Assembly: GCA_029194675.1 (NCBI GenBank)
Contig: JARFXP010000006.1
Span: forward strand, 62,001 to 126,000
Origin: Nitrospira sp.
Lineage (GTDB): Bacteria; Nitrospirota; Nitrospiria; Nitrospirales; Nitrospiraceae
Direction: 5' to 3'
DNA length: 64,000 nt
Part shown: positions 34,186-43,572 of the stretch, one piece after another
How the letters are laid out: each line of letters begins with the position of its first letter
How positions within the stretch are numbered: position 1 is the stretch's first letter
Notes under the pieces: generated by a model
What the model saw: only the letters and a program-made list of their open reading frames with translations
Databases searched by the model: none
Told to the model about the DNA's origin: nothing
Position numbers and translations under genes: made by a program

Positions 34186-36498
34186 CTACGCCACCTTCTT
34201 TCCATCCAACACTTCACGAACTTTTTGGGTCAATACAATAGGCGTGAAAGGCTTCTGGAGGAAGTCCGTGTCCCGTTTGACCCCACCCTGTTCGAACACC
34301 GGATGATCGGGGTAACCGGACATGTACAGAATCTTGATCTCGGGCCGAACAACCGTCAGTTTTTCTGCGACCTCCGGCCCGCTCATCTGCGGCATCGCGA
34401 CGTCTGTCAGCAACAAATGGATCGGGCCCAGGTGCTTCGCGCCGGTCAGGAGCGCTTCGATGCCATGACGCGCCACCAACACTTCGTACCCGCTGAGGCG
34501 AAGAGCTTCTTGCACAAGTCCGCGCACCGAAGGGTCGTCCTCAACCACGAGTATCGTTTCTCGCCCGATCGCTCCGCCCACTGGTCCGCTGACGATGGGA
34601 GTTGCCTCTGTGGCTTGATCCACCTTCGGGAAAAAGATCTTACAGATGGTTCCCTGTCCCGGCTTGCTCTCGATCCCGATTGTCCCACCACTCTGCTTGA
34701 CGATACCGTATACAGTGGACAACCCAAGGCCCGTCCCCTTCCCTTTTTCCTTCGTGGTAAAAAACGGCTCGAATAAATGCGATTGGGTTTCTTCGCTCAT
34801 CCCGTGCCCGGTATCCCTGATCACCAGGAGCACGTAGGTTCCCACATCGAGCGTCATCGTTTCACGCCGAGGGCCCTTTCCGATCGTGACATTCCGGGTT
34901 TCGATCGTCAGCTTGCCTCCGGTAGGCATGGCATCTCGAGCATTCACGGCCAGATTCATGATCACTTGCTCAATCTGCCCCGGATCGGCCTTGATCGATC
35001 CTAACCGCGGCTCCAGGTCGGCACAGAGTTCAATGATGTCCTCCCCCAACAGCCGCCGCAGCATCCCGTCCATGTTCATGACGAGCGCGTTCAGATCCAC
35101 AATCTTGGCCGCCACAAATTGCCGGCGGCTGAATGCCAGCAGTTGGCTGGTCAAGCCGGCAGCACGATCGGCGGCTTTTTTGACTTCTGCCATCTCGCGT
35201 CGCGCAGGATCTGCCGACCCCAAGCGACTCAGGATCAGCTCGCTGTATCCTCGAATCACCGTCAGCAGATTGTTAAAATCATGGGCGACACCACCAGCGA
35301 GCCGCCCCACGGCCTCCATCTTCTGCGCTTGGCGCAGTTGCGCCTCCGTCAGGCGCAACGCCTCCTCGGCTCTCGTGCGTTCGCCGAATTGCCCGATCTT
35401 TAGGCCGACATCGGTGATCATACTGAGTAACTCGCTATCCGGCTCACGGACCTGATCGCTGAAAAACTCGATGACGCCCTCGACCTCACCGGCGATACGG
35501 ATCGGAAACCCGAACGCGCCATGAAGTCCGGCCTTAGCAGCCACATCCGCTAAAACAAACACGGGATCGCATGTCACATCTCTGATCCACATCGGTCGCC
35601 CGCTCTCCCAAATTCGACCCGGCAGCCCAACCCCTAGCTTGAAGCTCTGAATCTGCTTCGCCGCAATGAATTCCTCAGCGCAGACGGTCTCTGCTTGCCA
35701 ATGATGGAGACACCGCAATGTTCCCGATTGTTTATCCAATCGCCAAAATAAACCTAAGTCCCACTCAAGACTTTCGCCGACTGCCTGAGTGATCCTCGGC
35801 ACCGCTTCTTCCAGCGTCAGGGCCTCGGAGAGGACTCGCGTTACCGCATATTGGGATGCGAGCCGTCGTTCAGCCCGACGACGATCCGTAATGTCGCGCA
35901 CAAACGCGCTGAAGATATAGGCTTCACCGATACGCGCCGGCGAGACAGCGAGCTCGACCGGAAATTCGTGGCCTTCCTTATGTCGCGCAGCGATCTCGAT
36001 CCGACGATTCAGCACAGGGCCGACTCCGGTCCTAAGATACTCCCTGATCCCTTGAGTGTGCGCCTCCCGATCCCGCTCAGGGATGATGGTGTCCGAGAGC
36101 AATTTCCCCATCGCCTCTTCTCGGGTCCACCCGAAGATAGCGGTAGCTTGGGCATTCCATTCGGTCACGATTCCGGCGGCGTCGATGGTGATGACTCCAT
36201 CAAGCGCCGTATCGACAATCGCTCGATTGCGTTCCTGACTTTGCAATAAGGCCGCCTCGGCAGCGCGAGCCCAAGCACTTTCCTGTTGAGCCTGCCGATA
36301 TTCAGCACGCAATCGAATCGTCGACCATAATAAGAGCACCAACAGCGGGAGCCAGACAGCCGCCACGATGCTCCGCTCAACATGGCCGAGCAGGAATGTT
36401 CCCACACCCAGGGTGAACAGCGTGAGTAAGACCATCACGAACATCAACCACTCATACCGCCGAGCTGTTGATGCGGTTCGCTCTTCCGGTTGGATCAT
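34186..36498 (-). CDS. Hybrid sensor histidine kinase (2TM-PAS-GAF-HisKA-HATPase-REC)
   Basis: This 770-residue protein starts at the ATG at 36498, which overlaps the stop of the upstream fusion gene (ATGA). Two membrane helices (LMFVMVLLTLFTLGVGTFLL and a second to about 62) are followed by a PAS domain (about 85-205, VDTALDGVITIDAAGIVTEW), a GAF domain (about 220-370), HisKA with H406 in GGVAHDFNN, the ATPase domain with GTGLGLSTVYG, and a C-terminal receiver with D699 in LLTDVAMPQMSG. It has no DNA-binding output. The signal is unknown. Confidence 0.94.
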   Translation of the reverse strand: MIQPEERTASTARRYEWLMFVMVLLTLFTLGVGTFLLGHVERSIVAAVWLPLLVLLLWSTIRLRAEYRQAQQESAWARAAEAALLQSQERNRAIVDTALDGVITIDAAGIVTEWNAQATAIFGWTREEAMGKLLSDTIIPERDREAHTQGIREYLRTGVGPVLNRRIEIAARHKEGHEFPVELAVSPARIGEAYIFSAFVRDITDRRRAERRLASQYAVTRVLSEALTLEEAVPRITQAVGESLEWDLGLFWRLDKQSGTLRCLHHWQAETVCAEEFIAAKQIQSFKLGVGLPGRIWESGRPMWIRDVTCDPVFVLADVAAKAGLHGAFGFPIRIAGEVEGVIEFFSDQVREPDSELLSMITDVGLKIGQFGERTRAEEALRLTEAQLRQAQKMEAVGRLAGGVAHDFNNLLTVIRGYSELILSRLGSADPARREMAEVKKAADRAAGLTSQLLAFSRRQFVAAKIVDLNALVMNMDGMLRRLLGEDIIELCADLEPRLGSIKADPGQIEQVIMNLAVNARDAMPTGGKLTIETRNVTIGKGPRRETMTLDVGTYVLLVIRDTGHGMSEETQSHLFEPFFTTKEKGKGTGLGLSTVYGIVKQSGGTIGIESKPGQGTICKIFFPKVDQATEATPIVSGPVGGAIGRETILVVEDDPSVRGLVQEALRLSGYEVLVARHGIEALLTGAKHLGPIHLLLTDVAMPQMSGPEVAEKLTVVRPEIKILYMSGYPDHPVFEQGGVKRDTDFLQKPFTPIVLTQKVREVLDGKKVA

Positions 36499-37985
36499 GT
36501 GGTCGTCCTTGTGATTGTCCAGGTATCGAGGAGTGCGGTTGGATGGTAGGCCGACTTGGCAGCACGGAGTCCCGGAAGACCTGCATGATCCATGACATTG
36601 ACAGAGGCCGCCCCTTGCGCCATGGCAGTTCGACAGGTGTCGCGGAAGACCCACTGAGCCAGACCGGGGATGGAACGATCCGCGACCTCCAACAGGATGC
36701 ACCAGGTCAGGGGAGTCAACCGGTAGCCGAAGGTATAGGCGGCGATGTCACCGTTGACTCTCACGATCGTACCCGACAAGCCGATCCGTTCATGCTCTTG
36801 AAAGACGAGGGCATGGGCCATTTCTGCATCCTCCAGAAGCAGCTTCCCCATCTGATCGAGGTTGCTCCGCCGTTTCTGCTCGGCCCACCGTCGATACAGA
36901 AGCGCGCAGCCGGCTTGATGCTCAGCGCGATACGGTTCGCTCGTGATCGCCCGTTCTCGGGCCACACGATTGCAGAGCGCCCGTTGGGATTTGTAGCGGT
37001 CTCCTGCCAAGGCAACCAGAGCAGCGACGGGGTAGAGATAGTCTCCTTCTTTCCGACGGAATTGGATCCTGTCGCTCTCCAACAGTCGTCTTTGGGACTC
37101 CATCACGTTTTCGATGCGACTCACCGGCGACGGCCCGTTCCACGACCGCATCAGCGCGAATGCTTCCTCCACCGCCTGATCCAGCGGTCCGGCTCCGAGC
37201 GGTGGAAGCGGCATGAACCATCCGTCCGGAGACTCGGCAAAAAGAAACAACGTGTGATCAGACTCCATCCACCAGTAGGGAAGCAACGATGTCCATATAT
37301 AGTGGTAGGGAAACGCAAATGCGGCCGGCGTGTCATGACCGATCACTTGCGCACGCTCGAGCGCCTTTGCGAAACCGGCTGCGTCCTGCAACCTCAGCGG
37401 ACGGAGCTGAGGATCCACCGGCTTAGGACCAAGGCGAACCGTCAGGTGCGGGAGCGCCTTGAGAACGACCACATCCTCCTGAAAACGACCGATGAGGCGA
37501 GGATGTGCCGCAATCGCTTCCACGATCGCCTCATCCGCAAGGAAGGTGGCGACACGGTCCCCATACTCGCGAATTGCACTTGAGGGCGAGTCGCGGACGA
37601 ATGGGCACTTGGAATCCCAACCAAGCTGGACTACTCGACCCGACGCGTCCCACATCAACGCCAACGGGTACAGCCGACAATCCAATGGACGAACGTCGTA
37701 AATTCCACAAAGGCCTGACTTCGAATCAAACGCAGGACAGAGATACCCTTCGCCGATTGGATTCTCGACAAGATCGACCTGCGAGCCGGACTTGTTGGGA
37801 AAAAACGACTCGGGAACTCCTTGTGCCACGGCATCGCTGATTTCCAGATGCGTAAAGTATGGGCGAAGAAAGCTGTCGGCTTCCGGAAAACGACAACAGA
37901 CATCACAACGAAAACAGGCTGCATTCGGAACCAGCTGAGGCAGAACCCTTATTGCCTGTTTGGAATCTACCGTCATGAGATCCAT
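36495..37985 (-). CDS. YkgJ-type Cys-cluster domain fused to DUF2156 (LPG-synthase-like) domain
   Basis: This 496-residue protein joins two families. Residues 1-150 carry the YkgJ cysteine cluster (CFRCDVCCRF, GYLCPAFDSKSGLCGIYDVR, LDCRLYP), which binds a metal ion, probably Fe or Zn. Residues about 195-490 resemble the GNAT-like DUF2156 domain (C-terminal domain of phosphatidylglycerol lysyltransferase), with HYIWTSLLPYWWMESDHTLF and IVRVNGDIAAYTFGYRL. DUF2156 proteins transfer aminoacyl or acyl groups. The gene is translationally coupled to the sensor kinase. Its combined role is unknown. Confidence 0.75.
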   Translation of the reverse strand: MDLMTVDSKQAIRVLPQLVPNAACFRCDVCCRFPEADSFLRPYFTHLEISDAVAQGVPESFFPNKSGSQVDLVENPIGEGYLCPAFDSKSGLCGIYDVRPLDCRLYPLALMWDASGRVVQLGWDSKCPFVRDSPSSAIREYGDRVATFLADEAIVEAIAAHPRLIGRFQEDVVVLKALPHLTVRLGPKPVDPQLRPLRLQDAAGFAKALERAQVIGHDTPAAFAFPYHYIWTSLLPYWWMESDHTLFLFAESPDGWFMPLPPLGAGPLDQAVEEAFALMRSWNGPSPVSRIENVMESQRRLLESDRIQFRRKEGDYLYPVAALVALAGDRYKSQRALCNRVARERAITSEPYRAEHQAGCALLYRRWAEQKRRSNLDQMGKLLLEDAEMAHALVFQEHERIGLSGTIVRVNGDIAAYTFGYRLTPLTWCILLEVADRSIPGLAQWVFRDTCRTAMAQGAASVNVMDHAGLPGLRAAKSAYHPTALLDTWTITRTTT

Positions 37986-38160
37986 CGAGATGCAATCATA
38001 CGATGCATGCGGGACGGTAGCAAGGAAGGTTCGCTTCTAATCAACTCGCGACCTGTCACATTGCTCCATATATCCTGCTCCCCTCGGACAGTCCGTCGAC
38101 CTCTTGTCGGTCTCTGATGTGCGTGCTAGCATGAAGTCTCTTTGCACCATTTGATGCCGC
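37986..38160. other. Divergent promoter region
   Basis: This 175-bp stretch separates the minus-strand YkgJ-DUF2156/sensor kinase pair from the plus-strand operon beginning with the ATP-grasp-like gene. It should hold both promoters. No clear -35/-10 pair or palindrome was seen. Confidence 0.35.
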
Positions 38161-39675
38161 ATGTCCGTCAGGCCGGAACATAACTATATGGTTTCTCCGT
38201 TGTCCCAGACCGAAGACTCCTGCCAGACCTTTTCTCCAGAGGCCGCACGCGATCGCTGCACCGCCATCCGCACGCGATTGCGCCACGCCAATCTGTTTAG
38301 AGTTCCAGCCGCCGCATCTCTTCAGCAGCCGTCTTCAGGCTTGGGGGCGACGACCTCGTGGCGAATCAGCCCCTGCCCGTTTTACCTGTCCTCTGATCAA
38401 CTGCGGTTCTTCACCGAGTTGGGGCCACAACTGCTCTCGTTCTATCGAGTGCTGAACCGGCTCTACAACGAGAGCGTCAAAGGCATCCAACCAACCTGGG
38501 TTGCACGATACCTTGATCAAGGTAAGCCGGAAGTCTTGGTGCAGTACAGCCGAATGAAACGGTTTCGCGATGCCCTGCCCGCCGTCATCAGGCCCGATGT
38601 GATTCCCACACAGGACGGCATGGTCATCACCGAGCTGGATTCGGTTCCAGGCGGCATCGGGCTGACCGCCTGCCTCTCGTACATCTACCACGACCTTGAC
38701 GGCGGTGATTCACAGCTCATCGGGGGACGAGACGGGATGGTACGCGGATTTGCCCGCATGCTGCAATCTTTGCGAGGCCCGCGTGAAGGATGCATTGCGA
38801 TCCTGGTCTCGGATGAATCCAAGGACTATCGGCCGGAAATGTCCTGGTTGGCCGCTGAACTCCGCGAAGAGAAGCTGCCTGTATGGTGTGTCGAGCCGCA
38901 TGAGGTTCGATTTACAGAGGAAGGGCTTCGGCTGCATGTGGACGGCAGCGAACAAGCCATCAGCATGGTCTATCGCTTTTATGAACTGTTCGACCTGTTG
39001 AACATTCCCAAGACCGAGCTCGTTCAATATACCGCGAAGAAAGGCTGGGTTTCCGTGACGCCGCCTTACAAGCCAGCACTGGAAGAAAAATCTGCTTTCG
39101 CGCTGCTCCACCATCCTATGCTTCGTCCATTCTGGGAAAAGGAACTGGGGACCGACTGCATGCTTCATTTAAGCACCATCATGCCCAAGACCTGGTTGCT
39201 CGACCCAGCACCGATTCCTGCAATCGCGACGATCCCCGGCCTACGGATCGGGGGGCGTGCGGTTTCAAATTGGGCCGATCTCGAGACAGCCACGCAAAAG
39301 GAGCGCCATTTCGTCGTCAAGCCTTCCGGATTTTCCACACTCGCGTGGGGAAGTCGGGGCGTTTCAATCGGACATGACATGCCCCAAGTCGAATGGGTCC
39401 AGGCGCTCCGGAAAGCGCTCGCATCTTTCCCGACCACACCCTATATCTTGCAAGAGTTCCATAAGGGGCGGTTATTTGAAATGGACTTTGTGGAGAACGA
39501 CCAACAGACCATGGCACGCATGTCAGGCCGCGTACGCCTCTCTCCCTACTATTTTGTTTCCGCGGGTCAGATAGAGCTCGCAGGCATTCTGGCGACCGTC
39601 TGCCCGGCTGATAAGAAGATTCTTCACGGGATGATGGACGCCATTATGGTTCCTTGTGCCCTCCGACCAGCCTGA
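38161..39675 (+). CDS. ATP-grasp-like (glutathionylspermidine-synthase-type) protein
   Basis: This 504-residue soluble protein has no close family match that I can name with certainty. Its layout suggests a circularly permuted ATP-grasp fold: DGMVITELDSVPGGIGLTAC resembles the ED-x-N substrate/metal site, HFVVKPSGFSTLAWGSRGV a Lys-rich nucleotide loop, and YILQEFHKGRLFEMDFV the end of the ATP site. Such enzymes form amide bonds using ATP. It is the first gene of a plus-strand run with a glutaredoxin and lysine 2,3-aminomutase. An amine such as beta-lysine might be its substrate; this is speculation. Confidence 0.6.
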   Translation: MSVRPEHNYMVSPLSQTEDSCQTFSPEAARDRCTAIRTRLRHANLFRVPAAASLQQPSSGLGATTSWRISPCPFYLSSDQLRFFTELGPQLLSFYRVLNRLYNESVKGIQPTWVARYLDQGKPEVLVQYSRMKRFRDALPAVIRPDVIPTQDGMVITELDSVPGGIGLTACLSYIYHDLDGGDSQLIGGRDGMVRGFARMLQSLRGPREGCIAILVSDESKDYRPEMSWLAAELREEKLPVWCVEPHEVRFTEEGLRLHVDGSEQAISMVYRFYELFDLLNIPKTELVQYTAKKGWVSVTPPYKPALEEKSAFALLHHPMLRPFWEKELGTDCMLHLSTIMPKTWLLDPAPIPAIATIPGLRIGGRAVSNWADLETATQKERHFVVKPSGFSTLAWGSRGVSIGHDMPQVEWVQALRKALASFPTTPYILQEFHKGRLFEMDFVENDQQTMARMSGRVRLSPYYFVSAGQIELAGILATVCPADKKILHGMMDAIMVPCALRPA

Positions 39676-39747
39676 TGCGCGCCCTCACGATCAACCATAA
39701 AATTGGACGTTTCACTTTCTGCCTTTTCCTGGTAGCCTAATACGATT

Positions 39748-40086
39748 GTGGCTGTGACTCTTTTCCATGTCGACTGGTGCCCTGACTGTCAGGAGGTCCG
39801 CCAAAAACTGACTGATTTGGGACTGACGTACGAAGCGGTCGTCGTGCCCGACAGCAGGCGAATGCGCACGCAGGTCTACGAGGTATCCGGCCAATACTAT
39901 GTGCCGGTCCTCAAGGACGGCGATCTCGTTCTGACGGAGACCGACGACATTCTGGCCTATCTGAACGAGCGATATGGTGCCGACCGTGCGGGGGCCGAGG
40001 TGGCAACCGAGTTTCAGTCGCAAGCCCGCGCCACGCCCGATGCGTTAGACAAAGACGACGAACACCCATCTTGCCGAATTAATTGA
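39748..40086 (+). CDS. Glutaredoxin-like protein
   Basis: This 112-residue protein has a thioredoxin fold with dithiol motif C11-P-D-C14 in LFHVDWCPDCQEVRQKL, the cis-Pro region YYVPVLKDGDLVLTET (Y-V-P), and a final helix (DDILAYLNERYG). The C-terminal 25 residues are extra and charged. It could be a glutathione S-transferase N-terminal domain or a small glutaredoxin. It lies 18 bp upstream of the kamA-like gene and may keep one of the partner enzymes reduced. Confidence 0.88.
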   Translation: MAVTLFHVDWCPDCQEVRQKLTDLGLTYEAVVVPDSRRMRTQVYEVSGQYYVPVLKDGDLVLTETDDILAYLNERYGADRAGAEVATEFQSQARATPDALDKDDEHPSCRIN

Positions 40087-40104
40087 CCAACCGAAGGACG
40101 ATTC

Positions 40105-41298
40105 ATGGAAGACTGGAGACAAGTCCTGGCAAAGAGCATCGTGAAGCCCAAGGACTTGGCCGAACGGTTCGGCCTCGATGAAAAAGAGGTCGAAGCGATC
40201 GTCGGCCCTTATCCCCTGCGGATTACCCCGACCGTACTCGAGACGATCAAATCGAAGGATGACCCGATCTGGAAGCAGGTGGTGCCCGACGCGGCGGAGT
40301 TGGACGATATCGCGGCCGACGACGATCCTTTAGAAGAAGACCTCATGAGCCCGGTGCCGCACCTCGTGCACCGCTACCCAGATCGGGTGCTGCTGATGGT
40401 CACGAACCAATGTCCGATCTATTGTCGGTTTTGCACCAGAAAGCGTCTGGTCGGGAAGCCCGGATTTCTCAAGAAGGGCGAGCTGGACCGCGCGATCGAA
40501 TATATCCGCGAGCACAAAGAGGTGCGCGATGTGATCCTCTCTGGAGGCGACCCGTTGCTGCTTCCTGACCATCTCCTCGAACGTGTGCTCAGGGGTCTTC
40601 GCACGATTCCTCACTTGGAGATCATCCGCATCGGATCGAGGGTTCCGGGAACCTTGCCGCAACGCATCACATCCCAACTCTGTGACATGGTGAAAAAGTA
40701 CCATCCCGTTTACATGAACCTGCATTTCAATCACCCGGACGAGCTGACGCCAGAAGTGAAAGCCGCTTGCGGCCGACTCGCGGATGCCGGCATTCCACTC
40801 GGCGCCCAAACGGTTCTCCTCAAAGGCGTGAATGATGATCCGGAAATCATGAAGCGCCTCGTCCATCAACTGCTCCTTGCGCGGGTGAAGCCCTATTACC
40901 TCTATCAGGCTGACTTGACCAAGGGAACGAATCATTTCCGGACGACCGTCGAAACGGGCCTGAACATCATTCAGGCGCTCCAAGGCCACACGAGCGGAAT
41001 GGCCGTGCCCCACTTCGTGATCGATGCGCCGGGCGGCGGCGGTAAGATCCCGTTGCTGCCCGACAACTACGTGGTCCATCTGGATGAGGATGGGGCGATT
41101 CTCCGGAATTATGAGGATAAGACCTTCCACTATCCCCAGCCAAAGTCCGATAGTCGGCGGGAGCTTCCGATGATCGGTGTACGCTCCTCGCTCGATGGTT
41201 CAGAAGCAGCCTATGCGGCTTGCGGTGACAGCTACCCCGATCGCGACGGCTACGCCGCCTGGGGTAACAGCTGCGGCGGAGATGTGGACGACCTGTGA
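40105..41298 (+). CDS. kamA: Lysine 2,3-aminomutase (radical SAM)
   Basis: This 397-residue radical-SAM PLP enzyme converts L-lysine to L-beta-lysine. The [4Fe-4S] cysteines are C103, C107 and C110 in CPIYCRFCTRKR. The SAM-binding GGDP follows in DVILSGGDPLLL. Both Asp residues that bind the lysine side-chain amine in the clostridial enzyme are kept: D270 (QADLTKG) and D307 (VIDAPGGGGK). This favours lysine over glutamate as substrate. The PLP Lys is expected near DAPGGGGK. The C-terminal 50 residues are an extra, poorly conserved tail. Its stop overlaps the next gene by 4 bp. Confidence 0.92.
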   Translation: MEDWRQVLAKSIVKPKDLAERFGLDEKEVEAIVGPYPLRITPTVLETIKSKDDPIWKQVVPDAAELDDIAADDDPLEEDLMSPVPHLVHRYPDRVLLMVTNQCPIYCRFCTRKRLVGKPGFLKKGELDRAIEYIREHKEVRDVILSGGDPLLLPDHLLERVLRGLRTIPHLEIIRIGSRVPGTLPQRITSQLCDMVKKYHPVYMNLHFNHPDELTPEVKAACGRLADAGIPLGAQTVLLKGVNDDPEIMKRLVHQLLLARVKPYYLYQADLTKGTNHFRTTVETGLNIIQALQGHTSGMAVPHFVIDAPGGGGKIPLLPDNYVVHLDEDGAILRNYEDKTFHYPQPKSDSRRELPMIGVRSSLDGSEAAYAACGDSYPDRDGYAAWGNSCGGDVDDL

Positions 41299-42452
41299 CC
41301 ACTCATTCGCCCCGAGCCGGCATTCTCCCCTATCAGGACATCAAGCGCTTGATCGCAGCCCGAGCCATCAGCGCTTCGCCGACAGTCGAAGACCGGCAGA
41401 TCCAGCCGGCCAGTCTCGATCTCCGTCTAGGCCTCAAAGCCTATCGACTGATCAGCAGCTTTTTGCCGGAACTGTCGGCCATCTCCTCAAGACTGAACGT
41501 GCTGGATTTTTACCAGTCGGATCTCGTGATGTACGAGATGGATCTGACCGACGGGGCGATTCTGGAGAAGGGCCATGTGTATCTCGTTCCGTTGCTGGAA
41601 CAACTGGCCCTCCCGAAGACGGTCCGCGCACGCGCGAACCCAAAGAGCACGACAGGCCGTCTGGATGTCTTCACCCGCGTCGTGACAGATCTCACCTCCG
41701 GCTTCGATGAAATCCGTGCCGGCTATCGAGGCCGGCTCTTCCTAGAGGTCGTCCCACGCTCGTTTGCCGTCAAAGTCCGCACGGGGCAGTCGCTGAACCA
41801 GATCCGGTTTGTGTGCGGCGAGGCCACGGTGCCGGACCGGACGCTTCGGGTGCTGCATCGAGACGCGCCATTGCTGTATCACAATACGGCATCCCATAAG
41901 GCCGTAAGCAGCCGAGACTTTCGTGTTGAGCGCGGCCTATTCCTCCGCATTGATCTCGCCGGAACGGATCAAGGAGACGCTCGTGTCATCGGTTACCGCG
42001 CAAAGAAAAATAGCCATGTCATTGATCTCGAGAAAGTCGGCCATTATGCTGCGACTGATTTTTGGGAACCGCTCCATCGCCATCGCCACGATAGCTTGTT
42101 ATTGGAGCCGGAAGAGTTTTATATCCTTGCCTCGAAGGAGCGCATCCGTGTGCCGGCCGGCTATGCCGCCGAAATGGTGGCGTACGAAGCAGCCTGCGGA
42201 GAGCTACGGACTCACTATGCCGGTTTTTTCGATCCTGGCTTCGGCTATGGATCGAAGGGAGAGATCAAAGGTACACAGGTTGTGCTGGAAGTTCGCCCGC
42301 ATGACGTGCCATTCTTGATCCATGATGGTCAGACCTTTTTCAAGGTCGTCTATGACAAGATGATGGGGATTCCGAAACAGCTCTACGGAACCCTGTTGGG
42401 ATCATCCTATCAACAACAAACCTTGACACTCAGTAAGCATTTTAAAGTCTAG
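41295..42452 (+). CDS. dcd: 2'-Deoxycytidine 5'-triphosphate deaminase, double-domain form
   Basis: This 385-residue protein contains two dUTPase-like halves; canonical Dcd has about 190 residues. The N-terminal half starts GILPYQDIKRLIAARAISAS and holds IQPASLDLRLGLKAY, typical of Dcd; the centre has VRARANPKSTTGRLDVFTRV and the C-terminal half FDPGFGYGSKGEIKGTQVVL. Long forms are known in alphaproteobacteria and some other phyla. The enzyme deaminates dCTP to dUTP for dTTP synthesis. The GTG start overlaps the kamA stop by 4 bp. Confidence 0.9.
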   Translation: MTTHSPRAGILPYQDIKRLIAARAISASPTVEDRQIQPASLDLRLGLKAYRLISSFLPELSAISSRLNVLDFYQSDLVMYEMDLTDGAILEKGHVYLVPLLEQLALPKTVRARANPKSTTGRLDVFTRVVTDLTSGFDEIRAGYRGRLFLEVVPRSFAVKVRTGQSLNQIRFVCGEATVPDRTLRVLHRDAPLLYHNTASHKAVSSRDFRVERGLFLRIDLAGTDQGDARVIGYRAKKNSHVIDLEKVGHYAATDFWEPLHRHRHDSLLLEPEEFYILASKERIRVPAGYAAEMVAYEAACGELRTHYAGFFDPGFGYGSKGEIKGTQVVLEVRPHDVPFLIHDGQTFFKVVYDKMMGIPKQLYGTLLGSSYQQQTLTLSKHFKV

Positions 42453-42454
42453 CC

Positions 42455-42868
42455 ATGGCTCCGTCCGATCCGCCACGTCCTCAAGACGAGCCTCCGCACC
42501 CGTCGCGTCCGACCAAAGCGGGAGAGCAGGGAGGTGGGAACGAGCATCACATACACGTCATCGGCTTGATGGTCGGATCCGCGCTGATGTTTATCGGTTT
42601 TCTCAATGTGTTTCTGTCCATCAGCGGCGGCTTCGAAATCAATGTCATGCCGTTTCTCGTCTATTTCGGTGGCCTTGCGATCTGGGCCAATGCCGCCATC
42701 GAAACTCCGACTCTCCGCTATGGAACCATGGCCATTGCGATCGCCCTGGCCTTGGGCCTCGTTCAATACGGAGAAGTGCTCTTTTGGCACAAGCAGGTCC
42801 TCTTCTGGGTCACCATCATCATCGTCATGTATTTCATGTTCGTCGAGCCCAAGAAGCCCACGCCGTGA
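42455..42868 (+). CDS. Small integral membrane protein
   Basis: This 137-residue protein starts 2 bp after the dCTP-deaminase stop. A Pro-rich, polar N-terminus (about 30 residues) precedes four hydrophobic segments: VIGLMVGSALMFIGFLNVFL, VMPFLVYFGGLAIWAN, YGTMAIAIALALGLVQYG and VLFWVTIIIVMYFMFV. No enzyme motif is visible and I do not know the family. Its stop overlaps the alternative GTG start of the glycosyltransferase gene. Confidence 0.75.
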   Translation: MAPSDPPRPQDEPPHPSRPTKAGEQGGGNEHHIHVIGLMVGSALMFIGFLNVFLSISGGFEINVMPFLVYFGGLAIWANAAIETPTLRYGTMAIAIALALGLVQYGEVLFWHKQVLFWVTIIIVMYFMFVEPKKPTP

Positions 42869-42873
42869 CCTCC

Positions 42874-43569
42874 ATGGTGACGATCTCCGTCATCATTCCG
42901 ACTCTGAATGAAGAGAGGACCATTGGGCAAACACTTTCATCCCTACCGGTGTCTGAAATCCTCGAAGCCATCATTGTTGATGGAGGGAGCACCGATCAGA
43001 CGATCTCGATTGCCGAAGTCTTTTGCGCGGAAGTATCAAACGTTCGTATCGTCACCGCTCCGGCAGGGCGGGCACGCCAAATGAACGAGGGGGCGAAGAC
43101 CGGTCGAGGTGACATTCTGCTCTTCTTGCATGCCGACACGCTATTGCCGGCCGGAGCAACGCTGATGATCGAGGCGGCGCTCACCAGCCCGACGGTGGTG
43201 GGAGGCCGCTTCGATGTCACCTTCGACTCTCGTTCGGCCTTGGGAACCATGATCAGCACATTCATGAACTGGCGTTCTCGATTGAGCGGCATTGCCACGG
43301 GCGATCAGGCCCTGTTCGTACGCCGCCAGATCTTTGAACAGCTCGGAGGTTTCGCTGATATCCCACTGATGGAAGACATTGAATTCAGTCGGAGACTGAA
43401 GCGTACTGGACTGATGATGGCACTTCATCAAAAGGTCATCACATCGTTCCGCCGCTGGGAACAGCAGGGCCCCTGGAGGACGATCCTCTTGATGTGGACT
43501 CTGCGATTTTTGTATTGGATCGGGGTGAGTCCCCATCGCCTCAAGGATTTCTACACGGCAGTACGATAG
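42874..43569 (+). CDS. Family 2 glycosyltransferase, TIGR04283 type
   Basis: This 231-residue GT-A protein starts at the ATG at 42874 (or at GTG 42865, which overlaps the previous stop). It has SVIIPTLNEERTIGQTLSSL, IIVDGGSTDQT, the DxD-type motif HADTLLP, and GDQALFVRRQIFEQLGGF. It resembles the TIGR04283 proteins called 'arsenosugar biosynthesis glycosyltransferases' because some occur near arsenic genes. No arsenic gene is present here, so that name should not be taken as function. It lies 3 bp upstream of its usual partner. Confidence 0.9.
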   Translation: MVTISVIIPTLNEERTIGQTLSSLPVSEILEAIIVDGGSTDQTISIAEVFCAEVSNVRIVTAPAGRARQMNEGAKTGRGDILLFLHADTLLPAGATLMIEAALTSPTVVGGRFDVTFDSRSALGTMISTFMNWRSRLSGIATGDQALFVRRQIFEQLGGFADIPLMEDIEFSRRLKRTGLMMALHQKVITSFRRWEQQGPWRTILLMWTLRFLYWIGVSPHRLKDFYTAVR

Positions 43570-43572
43570 GAA

